From Brachionus plicatilis (Eukaryota; Rotifera; Eurotatoria; Ploima; Brachionidae): a DNA stretch of 64,000 bases. Each line of letters starts with the position of its first letter. Positions within the stretch are counted from its first letter, which is position 1. The stretch spans positions 55,656 through 119,655 of the forward strand of contig QEOQ01000395.1 in the NCBI GenBank assembly GCA_010279815.1. The letters are read 5' to 3'. Below are positions 11,264-23,400 of this stretch, in pieces. The position numbers and the translations under genes are program-made. Under the pieces are notes generated by a model. The model saw only the letters and a program-made list of their open reading frames with translations. It was not told the DNA's origin and made no database searches.

Positions 11264-14200
11264 TGCTAACAATAAATAGATCTCATGTCATTTTATTTAA
11301 ATTTAAATTTAATGTTTTCAATGAAAAAATTATTGAATAAATAGTCCGTGCCAGGGATGCTATCGTTATCAATCGTTAAAAAAAATTAATGATTCTTTTT
11401 TTTTGCAAAATTTTTTAATTTAACAAATGAATTAGTAAAAATAAAAAAATAAAATATTATTTTTCAAATCCAAAATCGTTTTTTTCGTTAACGTTATTAA
11501 CTTTTTTTTTCATTTCTTTTTTGACCAATTATTAAAATATAAGAATTTTATTAAATAATTTTGTGGAAAAATTCAAAATTTAACCATTAAATACCATTAT
11601 ACACCGTTATACAACCGTTAATAAACGTCAACGATTATGTTTTTACATTATTTATATTTTTTAAATAAAAATAAATACAAATTAATTTAAATTGTCTTTA
11701 AAAAAATATTCTTGTTTGAAAAAATTATTCTTAAATTAAAAGTTAAAATATATTTAAATTTTGTCATATTATTTTTGCTATCTTTTTACAATCCTTTAGA
11801 AATATGCTAAAATTTTATTCAAAACCAAATTTGAAAAAAAAATTTTGAAGATTTTTTATTAAAAATGAAAAATAAATTTACTATATTAAATTTTAAAAAA
11901 AAATGATTTTATGTTAATTTCTTTTTTTATTAATTAATTCAATTTTGTTGGTAAATGTTTCCAAAAAAAATTTCGGTTAATTTTTTTTTCTGAAAACATT
12001 TATTCGTGCATATTTTGACACATTATTTTGTTAAAAATTTTAAATAAATTTTAAAATTAAAACCCTTGGAAAAAGTTATCTTTAAGACAAAAATGTACCG
12101 AAACAAAAAAATATAAGATAATTAAAAATAATCAAGCACTTTTTTTTATATTTGGGTCTACCTTAAAATTTAGAGCATGTGATGACAAGAATATTACGCC
12201 TAACTTTTTGAATTATCTTTTTTTTTTAAATCACGTTTGTATCAGGAGTCGTGATTAAAAGAACAATCAGCTCAGTATCAAAGTCAAAAATTGAAAAAAA
12301 ATTATTAAATACTCTAACAATGCACTCACATAGATACACATAAGACAGATAAAATGTTTATTTTATTATTTATTTTGATTATTTATCTGTCTGTAAATCC
12401 AAAATTTTTTTAGCCCAAAAAAACTGAGTTAAAAAGTACTGTCATTTACAATAGTAACTGGTTTAAAAAATAAAAAATATAAAATTTCATAAAATTAAAA
12501 ATTTTGAAAAATTAGATCCTCAAAAATATGTTATATAAACTATAAGATTTTATCATTAAAAAAGAAGTAAAAATTTCATAAATTATAAGTTAATTTGGGA
12601 CATTTAAAATGAATTTAGTACTTTGTTAAAAATTTTTTCGACTTGATAGATTCTCAATTTGACATATTATAAACTTAAAAATTTTGAAAATTTTGTAATC
12701 TCTAAGCTTGATACCTTTCAAGAACTTACTATCCAGCATTTATAAAGGGTAAATTTTGTCTTTATTTTGTAAAATAAAATGATTTTCTGATTATTAATAA
12801 GCTGATTGTAAAGTTTGTGAATTTTAATATTTTTTTTTATCAAAAAATACTAATAGACACTAGGCGAAAATAAGTATCGAATGTTTAGAATTTTGCAGAA
12901 TCAGTATTTTAGTGATACAAACAGATCATTAATTGATCCGTGAGAGCTTAAGCTACAGAATTTTTGAAATTTTGTTTTCGTTTTTTATATCAAAATTCAC
13001 AATATTTTTAAAAATAAATAAATAAATATTTTTAAAAATTTTTTGTTAACAAGCAAAAAAATGCACCATATTTATTATTTAAATGTAAATTAGAGTGCAG
13101 ATGAAAGTGTTCGTTTTCTGCTATAAACTAAATTATTTTCATTAAAGCTTATTTATTTTCTTATTTTTCAATCTTGTGAAAATTCATTTTTGAACCCCAG
13201 TCAGTTCAAAAATTTTGAGTTATCCCTAAAATTCGGGGACCTAAACTGCGGAAGCGAAAAATCTTTTAATTTAACATTATTTATTTACAAAAAAATTAAA
13301 TTTATTAATTAATTTTAACAATTTAATCTAATTGATGGGAAAATATAATGAAAAAAAAATTATTTTATTCACAAATCTGAACAAAACTTTAAACTAAGTT
13401 GACTAAATTTTTTTTTACATCTGGCTTAGGGCATTGAATATGTGTAAAAATTTCACAGTTTGAGTTTTTAGATTTTAAACATAATAACTCACTACAAAAT
13501 AAGCAGTTATTAACCATTTTGCTCGCATTATTTTTAAATAAACATCTTTAATCATCGAAATCACCTAAGACCCAGTTTTAACAATCAATTGATTAGTATT
13601 TAAAATCTTATAAACATGCTGAGGTTAAATCAAAAATTCTTTTTGTATTTTGATAAGTTGTCTTATTGAAGCTATTTGAATTACCAAGCCATCTTTAACA
13701 TTTATCTTTTTATTTCTTTTTATCTTCGATATCAGTTTCAAAATTTTCTCTAAATTTTCTACTCGATTTAGTATTGCTTTAGCTTTTGCTCTTAATTTAG
13801 TCAAAAACAAAAGATTTCCTTTTTTGTTTTAAAAGCTTTGGCCAATACTGATTAGGCAATCTATTTAATTTTTAATTCAAACTCAATTAAAAAATTCAAA
13901 AGTTTTTTTTCTAATAAATAAAATTTTAAAATTATTTTGTTCAGCTTCCGCATTTTAGTATAACAAAAATTATGACTATTTTCCGTTCCGATTTCCCATT
14001 TCTAAGTCTAACCAAATTTGGGTACATATAATTCAAAAAAAAATATTCTATCTTTTCAATAATAAAAATAAAAGAAATTTTTTAACATGATTTGTATATT
14101 AAAAATTTTTCTTAAATAAAAAGACTCTTTGGTCATCAAAATTCAATACTTTTGAATTTTTCTTTTAAAAAAGATAAGAAAAATGTTAAAATAATATTTT

Positions 14201-14429
14201 ACAAAAATTCGACGACTAAGAAATTTTAACTTAAAAGTAATTTGTGATTATTTTTTTAATTAAAAGATAATTAAATTAGAATAAAATAGTATTTAAAAAG
14301 TTTATTGATAATTTAGGTTCTCGAACTCGTTTTGTTGCATTCAAGTTTTTTTAAATCCTTAAAAACACAAAACCTTGAGTTGCGATACCGCCCTACCAAG
14401 CAAAAACATATAGTGGGTTTTTAAAATTA
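11264..14429. other. AT-rich intergenic region between convergent SLC41 and SMYD genes
   Basis: About 3.2 kb with no supported gene. It is dominated by A/T runs and short degenerate repeats. The reading frame at 13625-13810 (minus) is Lys/Ile-rich and best explained by base composition. Confidence 0.5.
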
Positions 14430-17400
14430 CTAAAATTTTTTATAATTTGAATTCTTATAATCGTTTACGATATCAAATATTGGATTTTCTTTGTCAAAGC
14501 AAATGCTCAAAATTTTAATCGATTCTTTTAAAAATGATGTTGATTCTAAACATGACTCATTGATATTTAAATATTTGACGACTTTTAGTGACAAGAGACC
14601 AATTGATGGATGATTAGCTGGTAAAATCTTTCTTAAAAAAAAATTTGCATTATATTTAATTTCTTTATTAATTTATTTATTAATAAAAATGATCAATTCA
14701 TAAAATTTGAAGAATAATAATTTCCTGTAATTTTTGATAGACTAAATATTGACAAACAATATTAACAAATATTTTACAATTTCCTCAAAATTTGAATAAA
14801 TTAATTTCAGCAGCTATTTTTTTTGTTAATACTTAATTTGTCAATTACTAAGCTTACAAATAAAAATATTACTATAGACTAAATTTAATTATTAATTTTT
14901 TAAATGAAAAATGACTAAAATTTTTTTAAACAATTCAAAATTGAACTTTGTTTCGTCGTAATATATTTTAATTAATATTAAAATATCATTTAAAGCCATA
15001 ATTTAGATAACTTAATATTGATTTTAAATCCGTCTTCTAAGTTTTATAGTAAAGATCTTAGAAGAATCAATTAAAGATTAATTAGAAAAAAATGTGTTTT
15101 ATTTTAAATTAAAAAAATAAACATTTTATGTTTAATCTGAAAATAATTAAAAAAAAACTTGATCATGATCGTGAACTTCAATTTGCCCTTGATACTGTTC
15201 CATAATTTATTTTAAAAATTCTAATATTTCGATTTTTTTTTTAAAGTCTTAAAATTCATGTGGCCGCCAAAATAACTACATGGAACGGAAAAAAATTCAA
15301 ATATTAATTTTGAATTAAAGCTGTCTTGAAACTGACTCATTTTTGATATAAAATAAAATAAACAATTTTTTATTTTTGAGGATTAAAAATTGATTATAAT
15401 GATAAAAGATTCGGAAATATCAAGAAATTTGTGATACACAAATGAAAAAAAATATTTTTTTGTTTGAATAAATGTAAGCAATAGTATTTTTATTTTGTTA
15501 TTTTTTATGCTTTTTTTGATAATATTTTATTAGATATATCAAAAATTTGGTTTGAAATAGAAATTATTGATATTATGACTATATTAGTGGAAAAGAACTG
15601 AATATGTTATTGAAAATTTAATATTTGATTGTTTTATTAAATCAGTGGTATAATTTACTATTTTTGTGGTTATAATTTACTTTGGTCCATTATTAAAGAT
15701 AAACTTGATATTGATACATCAATTCATAAAATTACATGAAACTTAAATAAATTTGTTTTAAACGAAAAATAATTTAAAATATCATCAAAATATTAGAATC
15801 TTTAAAATAAATTATGGAACAGTAATTGTGATTAAAAATTTCGAATAAAAAAACATTGATATTGAACCAGAGTTGTTTAAAAGTCAAAAGTCTTAAGTCA
15901 AGTCCAAGTCCGAGATTTTTTTTTTTAATTTTTTTTCAAAAGTACAAGTCCAGCCTTTAAAACTTTGAATACTGAAGAAGAATTGTGAAGACTTTTATGC
16001 TGATATATGGCAAATCTATTGCATTATAGACAATCCAAGAGTATTTAAATTTTTTGATATGAAGCTTAAAAAAAGTCCGGACTTGGACTTTTAAACAACT
16101 CTGTATTGATCTTATTAAATTTTGGTTACTTTTTATAATAATATTTTTATTTGCAAGATTAATAATTGACAAATTTAGTATTAACAAAAAGCTGTAGCTG
16201 CTGAAATTAATTATTGATATATTAAAAAAGAAAAAAAAACAAAATAAACATTTAAATTAAATATTTTATTCAATTTTTTAGAAAACACTTAAACTTTGTC
16301 TTATTTATTACATTTTTTTTAAATTTTTTTTTTATTTAAATCGCCTTTAAGGCGTTCATTGAAATAAATAAATAATAATAATAATTTAATTTTTTGTGGT
16401 TTGATAATATTTTCGCTCTTTGATTTTAGATCAAGTCTTAAGTTGAATTTTTTTTTTTGCAGTCAGCAAAAAATTATTCCCCAGTAAAAAAAATAAGCCA
16501 AGACTTTGACTTTTACTTGGAAAAAAATTAGGCTAAAATAATTTTTTACTTGTATGATGGTAGGAGATGGTTGACAGCGACTTGATAAGCCAAATTAAAT
16601 TGTTCCGTTTGATTATAAGAGTCCATCAAAAACTCATAAAATTTGACAAGATAAATATTGCAATTTTTTTCTCCATTTGAATCAATTACAAGCAAACTTT
16701 CCAAAGTATCTACCATGTTCTTTACTTTATCAAATAAAGCTTTAACTTTTTTCGTCGAATTAACATCTTTAAACAAATCTTTCAAGTCTAGAGAAAATTG
16801 TCGCGTTGCCTCTTCCTCTTGCCTACAGTTTAAACAACAACAATTAATTAACTCATTACCATTATCACACAAATCTTTGATAAATATTAGAATTAGAGAT
16901 CTTAATCGAATCTTAATTTTCGATTCATTTCAAAAAATGAGACTTTTCTATTTAATAAACTTGGTTAAATTTGTCTTTTCTGTCAATCTTGACCAAACGG
17001 TCTTTTTTCCTTATTACATAGAGTCGGAGCAAAAGGAAGCTCGAAATTTGAATGCATGTCCAGAGTTGTTGTATTTTTTTAACTATGAACCATTCATCAA
17101 GTCACAAGCTTATACCTTGACTCTTCAGAGTTTTACAGAAAAGTCCAAGTTCAACAAAAAAAGGAGAAATGTTTCCAAGTTTAAGTCTCAAATAAAGCAA
17201 AACTATGACCACAAGCATGACTTGCCATCGGTTCAAATCAAAGACTTGAAAAATGAAGAATACTTCACCGAGGAAAGCTATGAAGACTTGGCCGATGGTC
17301 CTTTTTATTCAATTTTGTCACAGACTTATGATGTTTGCTGTTCTGTAAACACGAATCCTTTGACTCCCGTCAAAATTAAAGATGACACATCAATGTATGA

Positions 17401-20400
17401 ATTACTGTTTGATACCTATAACAATGAGAGCAGCATCCTCAACTACAAAACTAAAGGAATTTTTTCAATAATCGAACTCACAGAAATGGTCTTGAATCCA
17501 AATTTGGTGGCGATCATGACTTCGCCTTCGTTTTATCTCATTACCAAACGAGAGCACAATGGCAGCCCCACATTTACTCCAATAGCCATTACCATTCTGA
17601 TAAATGCGTGGCCAATTCTGGTATTTTTTCTACTGGCAAATGCATATGCAGCAGTTTTTGTCTGGTTTCTGGATAAAACAATGAAGCAGAATCAATTTCC
17701 TAGAGAATTTGTGAAAGGAACAAGCTACACTTTTTGGTGGTCTTTTATCATTTTTACAGCTAATAAGTAAATTTTACCAAGAATTTTGAAAATTAAAAAA
17801 ATATGTTAAACCAAATTTTGTGCAAATGTTTTTAATAGATTTTAAAAATTAAGAAAATTTAATTAACTAGTTGTCCTTTCCTTGTAAATCACACCTGTTC
17901 TCTAATTTTATCAAAGCAAATATATATTTTATTGTTAATTTATCTATTATTATTATTAATATAATTCGGGAGAGAACCTCCACAGGCTTGTTCGAGCGAC
18001 AACGACCATCATTTCAGCCTTCATTCTGTAAAAATATTGAGCAAAAAAAAATGTAAAAATTATACATAAAAGAGTTGTAAGAAAGCGGAAATAAAAATTA
18101 TCTAGTTAATTCTGTAATAAAAAAACTTGGGAGCGTTTGGATTTTTAGAGTAATTTATAAAAATAAGTTATCATTGATTTATAAAGTTAATTTAACGTAA
18201 ATATCCGAATTTATTGACATGTCTTTAAGATAGATTGTTCTATTTTAGTGACATTTTATTCAGAATTGAGCTCTGTTTTGAAAAAAATAAAAAATTCATT
18301 AATAATGACATGTAATTAAATGTGAACAAATTTTAAAATTATTAAAAATTGTTTCAGCTTTTATTAATTTCTATTAAAAATGGAAATTTAATTATGTTTT
18401 AAATCCGAATTTTTTTAAATCCGGATGTATTTTTTTACAAAAGTTAACTAATTCCTTTTTTAATACAAGTCATATAAATTGAACATTGCTCTTTTTAAAA
18501 TCAAAGCTTATTTTATCTATGAGGAGCTAGAGCTTCTTCAGATTAAAAAAAATAATAAAAAGTAAAAAAAAAATATGATTAGATAAAAAATGATTAAAAT
18601 ATAGAAAAAAATTAAAATAAAATTAATTGAAATAAAGAGTTAAAGATTTTCATGTCTATGTATTTGTATGTTGTGGAAAAAAAAGAAATTGAAAGGAAGC
18701 AATTACACAAAGGAGTAGGGTACTCGGCAAATCTAAATTCGAAACCTTCTCTTTATTTATTTACCAGTTGGCCAAGAGTGGACTATTAACAGATCCGTGC
18801 TGTATCCCTGCTGATATTGGATAATGGGCTCCGTATCAAAATAGCTAAGTTTAAAATGGCTAAATTAAATTAGCTGTTTCATTTTAGCTAAGTCGTTTTT
18901 TTAGCTCTTTCAATCAAGTTAATTGTTAAATTAAATTAGCTAAAATCAAAATCGCTAAAACGAAAAAAAATAGAATCAAGATTGCTTAGTCATTAATCTC
19001 TTTAAATAATTGTTGAAACCAAACACATTTAAATAAAAAATCAAACAAAATGGATGAGCTTACCGAGTCAATTAGAAATTTGAATTTGAACAAAGGTTTT
19101 GTTTCTCTCTCTCAGTTCACACTAATACTAATACTACTACTATTAAAATGAGATATACTGAAATAGGTGAACGTTCAATTCATAAATTTTTTTTCGTAGC
19201 ATAATTATTTCATAGTAAAACTATTTAATAGATTTATTTTCATATAATTTTTTAAGGGATTTAATATAGAAAAATAATTCAAAAAAAATTTTTAATTTTT
19301 TTTCAGAATAAAAATCTCTCTTATTTATCATTGACAAAAAATTTTAAAAATATTTAAAATTTTCCTTTAATATGTCACATTGAATAAACAGAATAAATTG
19401 TTTAAATAAATAAAAATAAAACAAAAATTCAATTGAGAATTATTGTTTCAAGAGTTAATAAAATTTAAATACATTTAAAATTCTTTTTTCAAAAAATTTA
19501 AAGATACTGTTCGTAATTTAAGTTTAATATTGAAATATTGAATGGATATTTTTTGATTGACAAAAACAGATTTTTTTTAAAATAGTAATCAATTAGTAAT
19601 TTCGAACTTGTAAATAAAATCTAGCTTTTCTGACTTAGCTATTTTTAATTAATCAATTAGTAATTTTAGGTTTAGCTATTTTGATTTTAGCTAATTTAAT
19701 TTAGCTGTTTTGAATAGTTCTATTTTTATTTTTAGCTAATTTAATTTAGCTATTTTGATTGATGCTATTTTGATCTACTCCCTGGATAATGATCACCCTA
19801 ATAAATGACACTATTAAGATTTACTTTAAATGGGTTAGGTTTAAGAAATTATCTGATCCAATATATTAGATTAGAAGGCAGCAAGTTGATTAATGTTAAA
19901 TTGAAAATTTAAGCATCGTGCCATTCATCATCAAAAGCTTTAGAGATATACAGCAAAATTTATTTTCTGTCAAAAGACATAAGCATTGTGAAATTTCATA
20001 CAAAACTTCTACTACAAAAATAAAAAAATTTTATAACTTTTGTTCCAAATGTCGAAAACTTGTTCTGCATTTGAAACAAATGATACAACTTTTGTTTCAC
20101 CTACTGCAGACGCCTGCAAAATTGCACCCTATTTAAAAGTATTAAAGTTAAAAGTTAGGAAAGCAAAAAATATTATTTTTTAATAAAAAAGGTTTATTCA
20201 ATTCATGGTATTTTTTATTTTTTATTTTGCTTTAAATCTTAAATTTAAAAACCTTTTTTATTAAAAAATAGTATTTTTTGCTTTCCTAACTTTTAATTTT
20301 GAGATAAATAATAACAATTATAGTAATCTAGAAAAAAATTATTCGATTTAATAGTTGACTAAAAAAAATTAGTTGATTTAATAATTGACTAAAAAAAATT

Positions 20401-23400
20401 TTTTTTTTAATAGTTGACTAAAATAATAATTGACTAAAAAAAATTAATCAATTTAATAATCGACCAAAAAAAATTTATCAATTTAATAGTCGACTAAAAA
20501 AAATTTTTCGATTTAATAATTGACTAAAAAAAATTAATCAATTTAATAATCGACTAAAAAAAGTTAATCGATTTATTAAATTTGTCAATCTATTGGAGTC
20601 AATTACCAATACTTCTCTGTTTAATGCTTTATCAAAACCATGGAATAACTGGATTTCTTAATTTTCTTAATTGTTAAAGTCTATTAAATATTTGTAAAAA
20701 ATTTGGTATAACATATTTTTTTACTTGTCAAAATTTTGAGCTTTCTTTTTTAAACACGCGCTGAAATTTTTTCTTTTTTAAAGTTTAGCCCCTCGGATAA
20801 ACATAAAAAATTGGTTAGTGCGAATATTCAGCACAGTTTGGATGGTGATTATCATGATAATCGTGGTAGTCTTTATTTCCATGTTCACAAGTCAATTGAC
20901 ATTGTATGGAATAAGTGGTCAACCGCTGAGTGAAAAGCTAATTGGATTAAACAAGTTTTCCTTGGACCGGGCATGGATTGACCAGGAGAACGCGTACTCG
21001 GTCGAATACGAGTCCCTTGGCGAAATGTTCTCTGATCTTGAAGAGCAAAAAATAGACTACATTCTTCTCGATCAAGTTTTTGTCAATTTCTACTCAAAAG
21101 TAATAAATGAAAAATTTTTTGTCACAAAACAGGTGCCAAGACAAAAAACCTACAATGTTTTGTTACGAGGCTTTGCCCAGAGTCATGTAAGCTGCTTCCA
21201 AACGACAGCCAATTTAATGCATCGACTATGGGCGAGACAAAACATGACTTTGAATTTCAACAAAATACGTGACAAGTCTAAATACTTTGACATCACAGAC
21301 CAACTTTTGTATCCTCAGAGAAACACAATTTTGTTTGTGTCAATTGGAGTTTTGGCGATGGTACTAATTGGCGGAGTAGCATGGGAGATCACTTGCTTGA
21401 AGCAGCCTGGCCTCTCTAGTTTCAAGACGAACAAAAGCGGACTTTTGAACAGCAACCAGGCACTAAGCTGCATGTCAAACAATCAATATAGGCCAAGACT
21501 GCACAGAATTGGCTACAATTTGCCAACCATTTCTGAATCTAATGAAGCCTCACAGCATAACCATCAAAACGAGCCTCATTTTAATACATCAGTCATAGAC
21601 AACATATCCAGCATCCGAAATACAATAGCAAGTCTCTTAAACTCATCAGAATGCGCAGACAAATCTGTCAAATTCAACCCTTTGGTCCACAACTTCTACT
21701 ATTCTGAATCAAGCCAAAAGTCATCAACTGAAGCCTACGACCAAGCGTTGATCAATGCCAGGAATCAGGCCATCCAGAATAGGTCAATTTACACAAACGA
21801 AATGGTCAGTGATCCATCGAGTCTGGAGGAATCGCTCAAATTGAGGGCCTTTCCAAAACCAGACTACAGGCTGGACGACTCTTATTTCAAAGCTAGCAAA
21901 TTCGAACTATCGTCATCGGACAGTTCTTCCTACAAAACAAATGACACCAATGTGGTCAATAATGACAACATTGAGTCTAGCCCTGATGACAGCCTTAACC
22001 AAAAAGAAGTTCAAATTGTTTCTTCAGAATTAAATACTCAAGCTAATACTAGTTCCAAAATTGAGTCGTCCATGAACAATACTTTGAGTCAATTGCCAGA
22101 AACTTATCGCGAATTACCCCGAAATGAATCGTTTTATTTAAATGAAATTTCAAGCATTAAACTTTAGAAAAAAAAATCTATTTACCAATTTTTGTCTCAT
22201 TTTTTTGGCATTTTATGCATTTTAAAGTTATGAGTTTTTCATCCTTAAAAAAATAAAAATTATTTCTTTTTTCATTTTGGGCTAAATTGAAGTAAAGACA
22301 CCTATAAAGTGGTTTCAATTTATTTTTTATTTGCCAAGCTTGTAAATACATCCATTATAACTAATTATTTTTCAGATCATTTTAAAAATTTTGATTTCTT
22401 AGGATGTTTCGGTAGGTCAAAATTTTAAAAATAAATTTCCTGATAAATTTAAAAAATTCATAAATAACGTAAATGTCCGATAAATATGACATGTCACTAA
22501 AATAGGGTTACTCTGTTTTAGTGACATGTAATATTTGAGTGAACACTGATTTTTAAAATTGAAATATTCGCTTTTAGTGACACGCAACAAAAAGCGAATA
22601 TGCATAATATTTTCATAAAAAATAGCAATATTTATGCATATTTGCTTATTGTTGCATGTCACTAAAAGCGAATATTTCAATTTTAAAAAATCAGTGTTCA
22701 CTGAAATATTACATGTCACTAAATTTGTTAGTGACATGTCATATTTATCGGACAATTACGTTAATTTTGAAGTTAATTTTTTTTTGATTGCTTTTACCAT
22801 TTAGTAACTGGCAAGTTTTTTTAATATTTAACTTTTTTGAAATTTTGAAATTACGTTGTTTAATTTAAACTCAATACTTAAGCATGTTAAAATTTGAAAT
22901 TTAATTACGTAAATATTTCTAAAAATGGTAAAAAAGAAAAAAAAACTTGCCAACTATTTTTGGCATTGTGAAACTTCCAGACTTATGCGTAAGTCATAAA
23001 GTCAAAGTCAAGTCACGGACTTAACTTAAGAATTTCTTTTAAAAGTTAAGTCATTTGAGTTGACTTTTAAATTTTGACTTGCATTGTAAGATGGAGATAT
23101 TATTTTATGTGTAAACCCGCTGACATCTTTTGATAAGCGTTTTTTTCCTTGTTAACATTAAATGTCTTAAATTATTTTTAAATACTTATATAAAATAGGG
23201 TACGGAGAATAAAAATCTTTATTTTGTTTGATATTTGCTTATCTTATTCAGGCTGAAAAATGACTTAAAAAAAATCCAGGGGCAATTAAGTGAGATTTAC
23301 TAAAATTTGAAATTTGATTTCGGACGATTTTGTCCGAAATAAAAAAGGTCCATCAAAATGTTTGATCCAAACAAACCCAATTAGACTTCTAACTAATCTT

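Larger units (their letters stand above)
17767..20783 (+). mobile_element. receptor intron bounded by inverted repeats of a DNA element
   Basis: The left end (17781-17860) and the inverse of the right end (20660-20757) match: AATTTTGAAAATTAAAAAAA against AATTTTGACAAGTAAAAAAA, then ATATGTTA(A/T)ACCAAATTTT and AATAGA.TTT.A.AATTAAG. The same terminus bounds 60604-61577. Donor GTAAAT at 17767 and acceptor TAAAG at 20783 lie within about 25 bp of the repeat ends. Inside are another element (18826-19782), repeats near 19985 and 20149-20300, and a tandem array (20332-20580). Confidence 0.55.

Noticed and set aside
13625..13810. Minus-strand frame rich in Lys and Ile
   Set aside because: No motif, no splice context, and its composition is what AT-rich DNA gives by chance.
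16546..16936. Upstream extension of the receptor frame from 16658
   Set aside because: It is antisense to SMYD exon 5, and a good signal peptide starts at the ATG at 16937; the SMYD strand is the conserved one.
20332..20580. Possible CRISPR-like array
   Set aside because: Direct tandem repeats without spacers in a eukaryotic intron; no cas genes.
22417..22755. 112-codon minus-strand frame
   Set aside because: It is a translation of the foldback MITE arms at 22465-22763.
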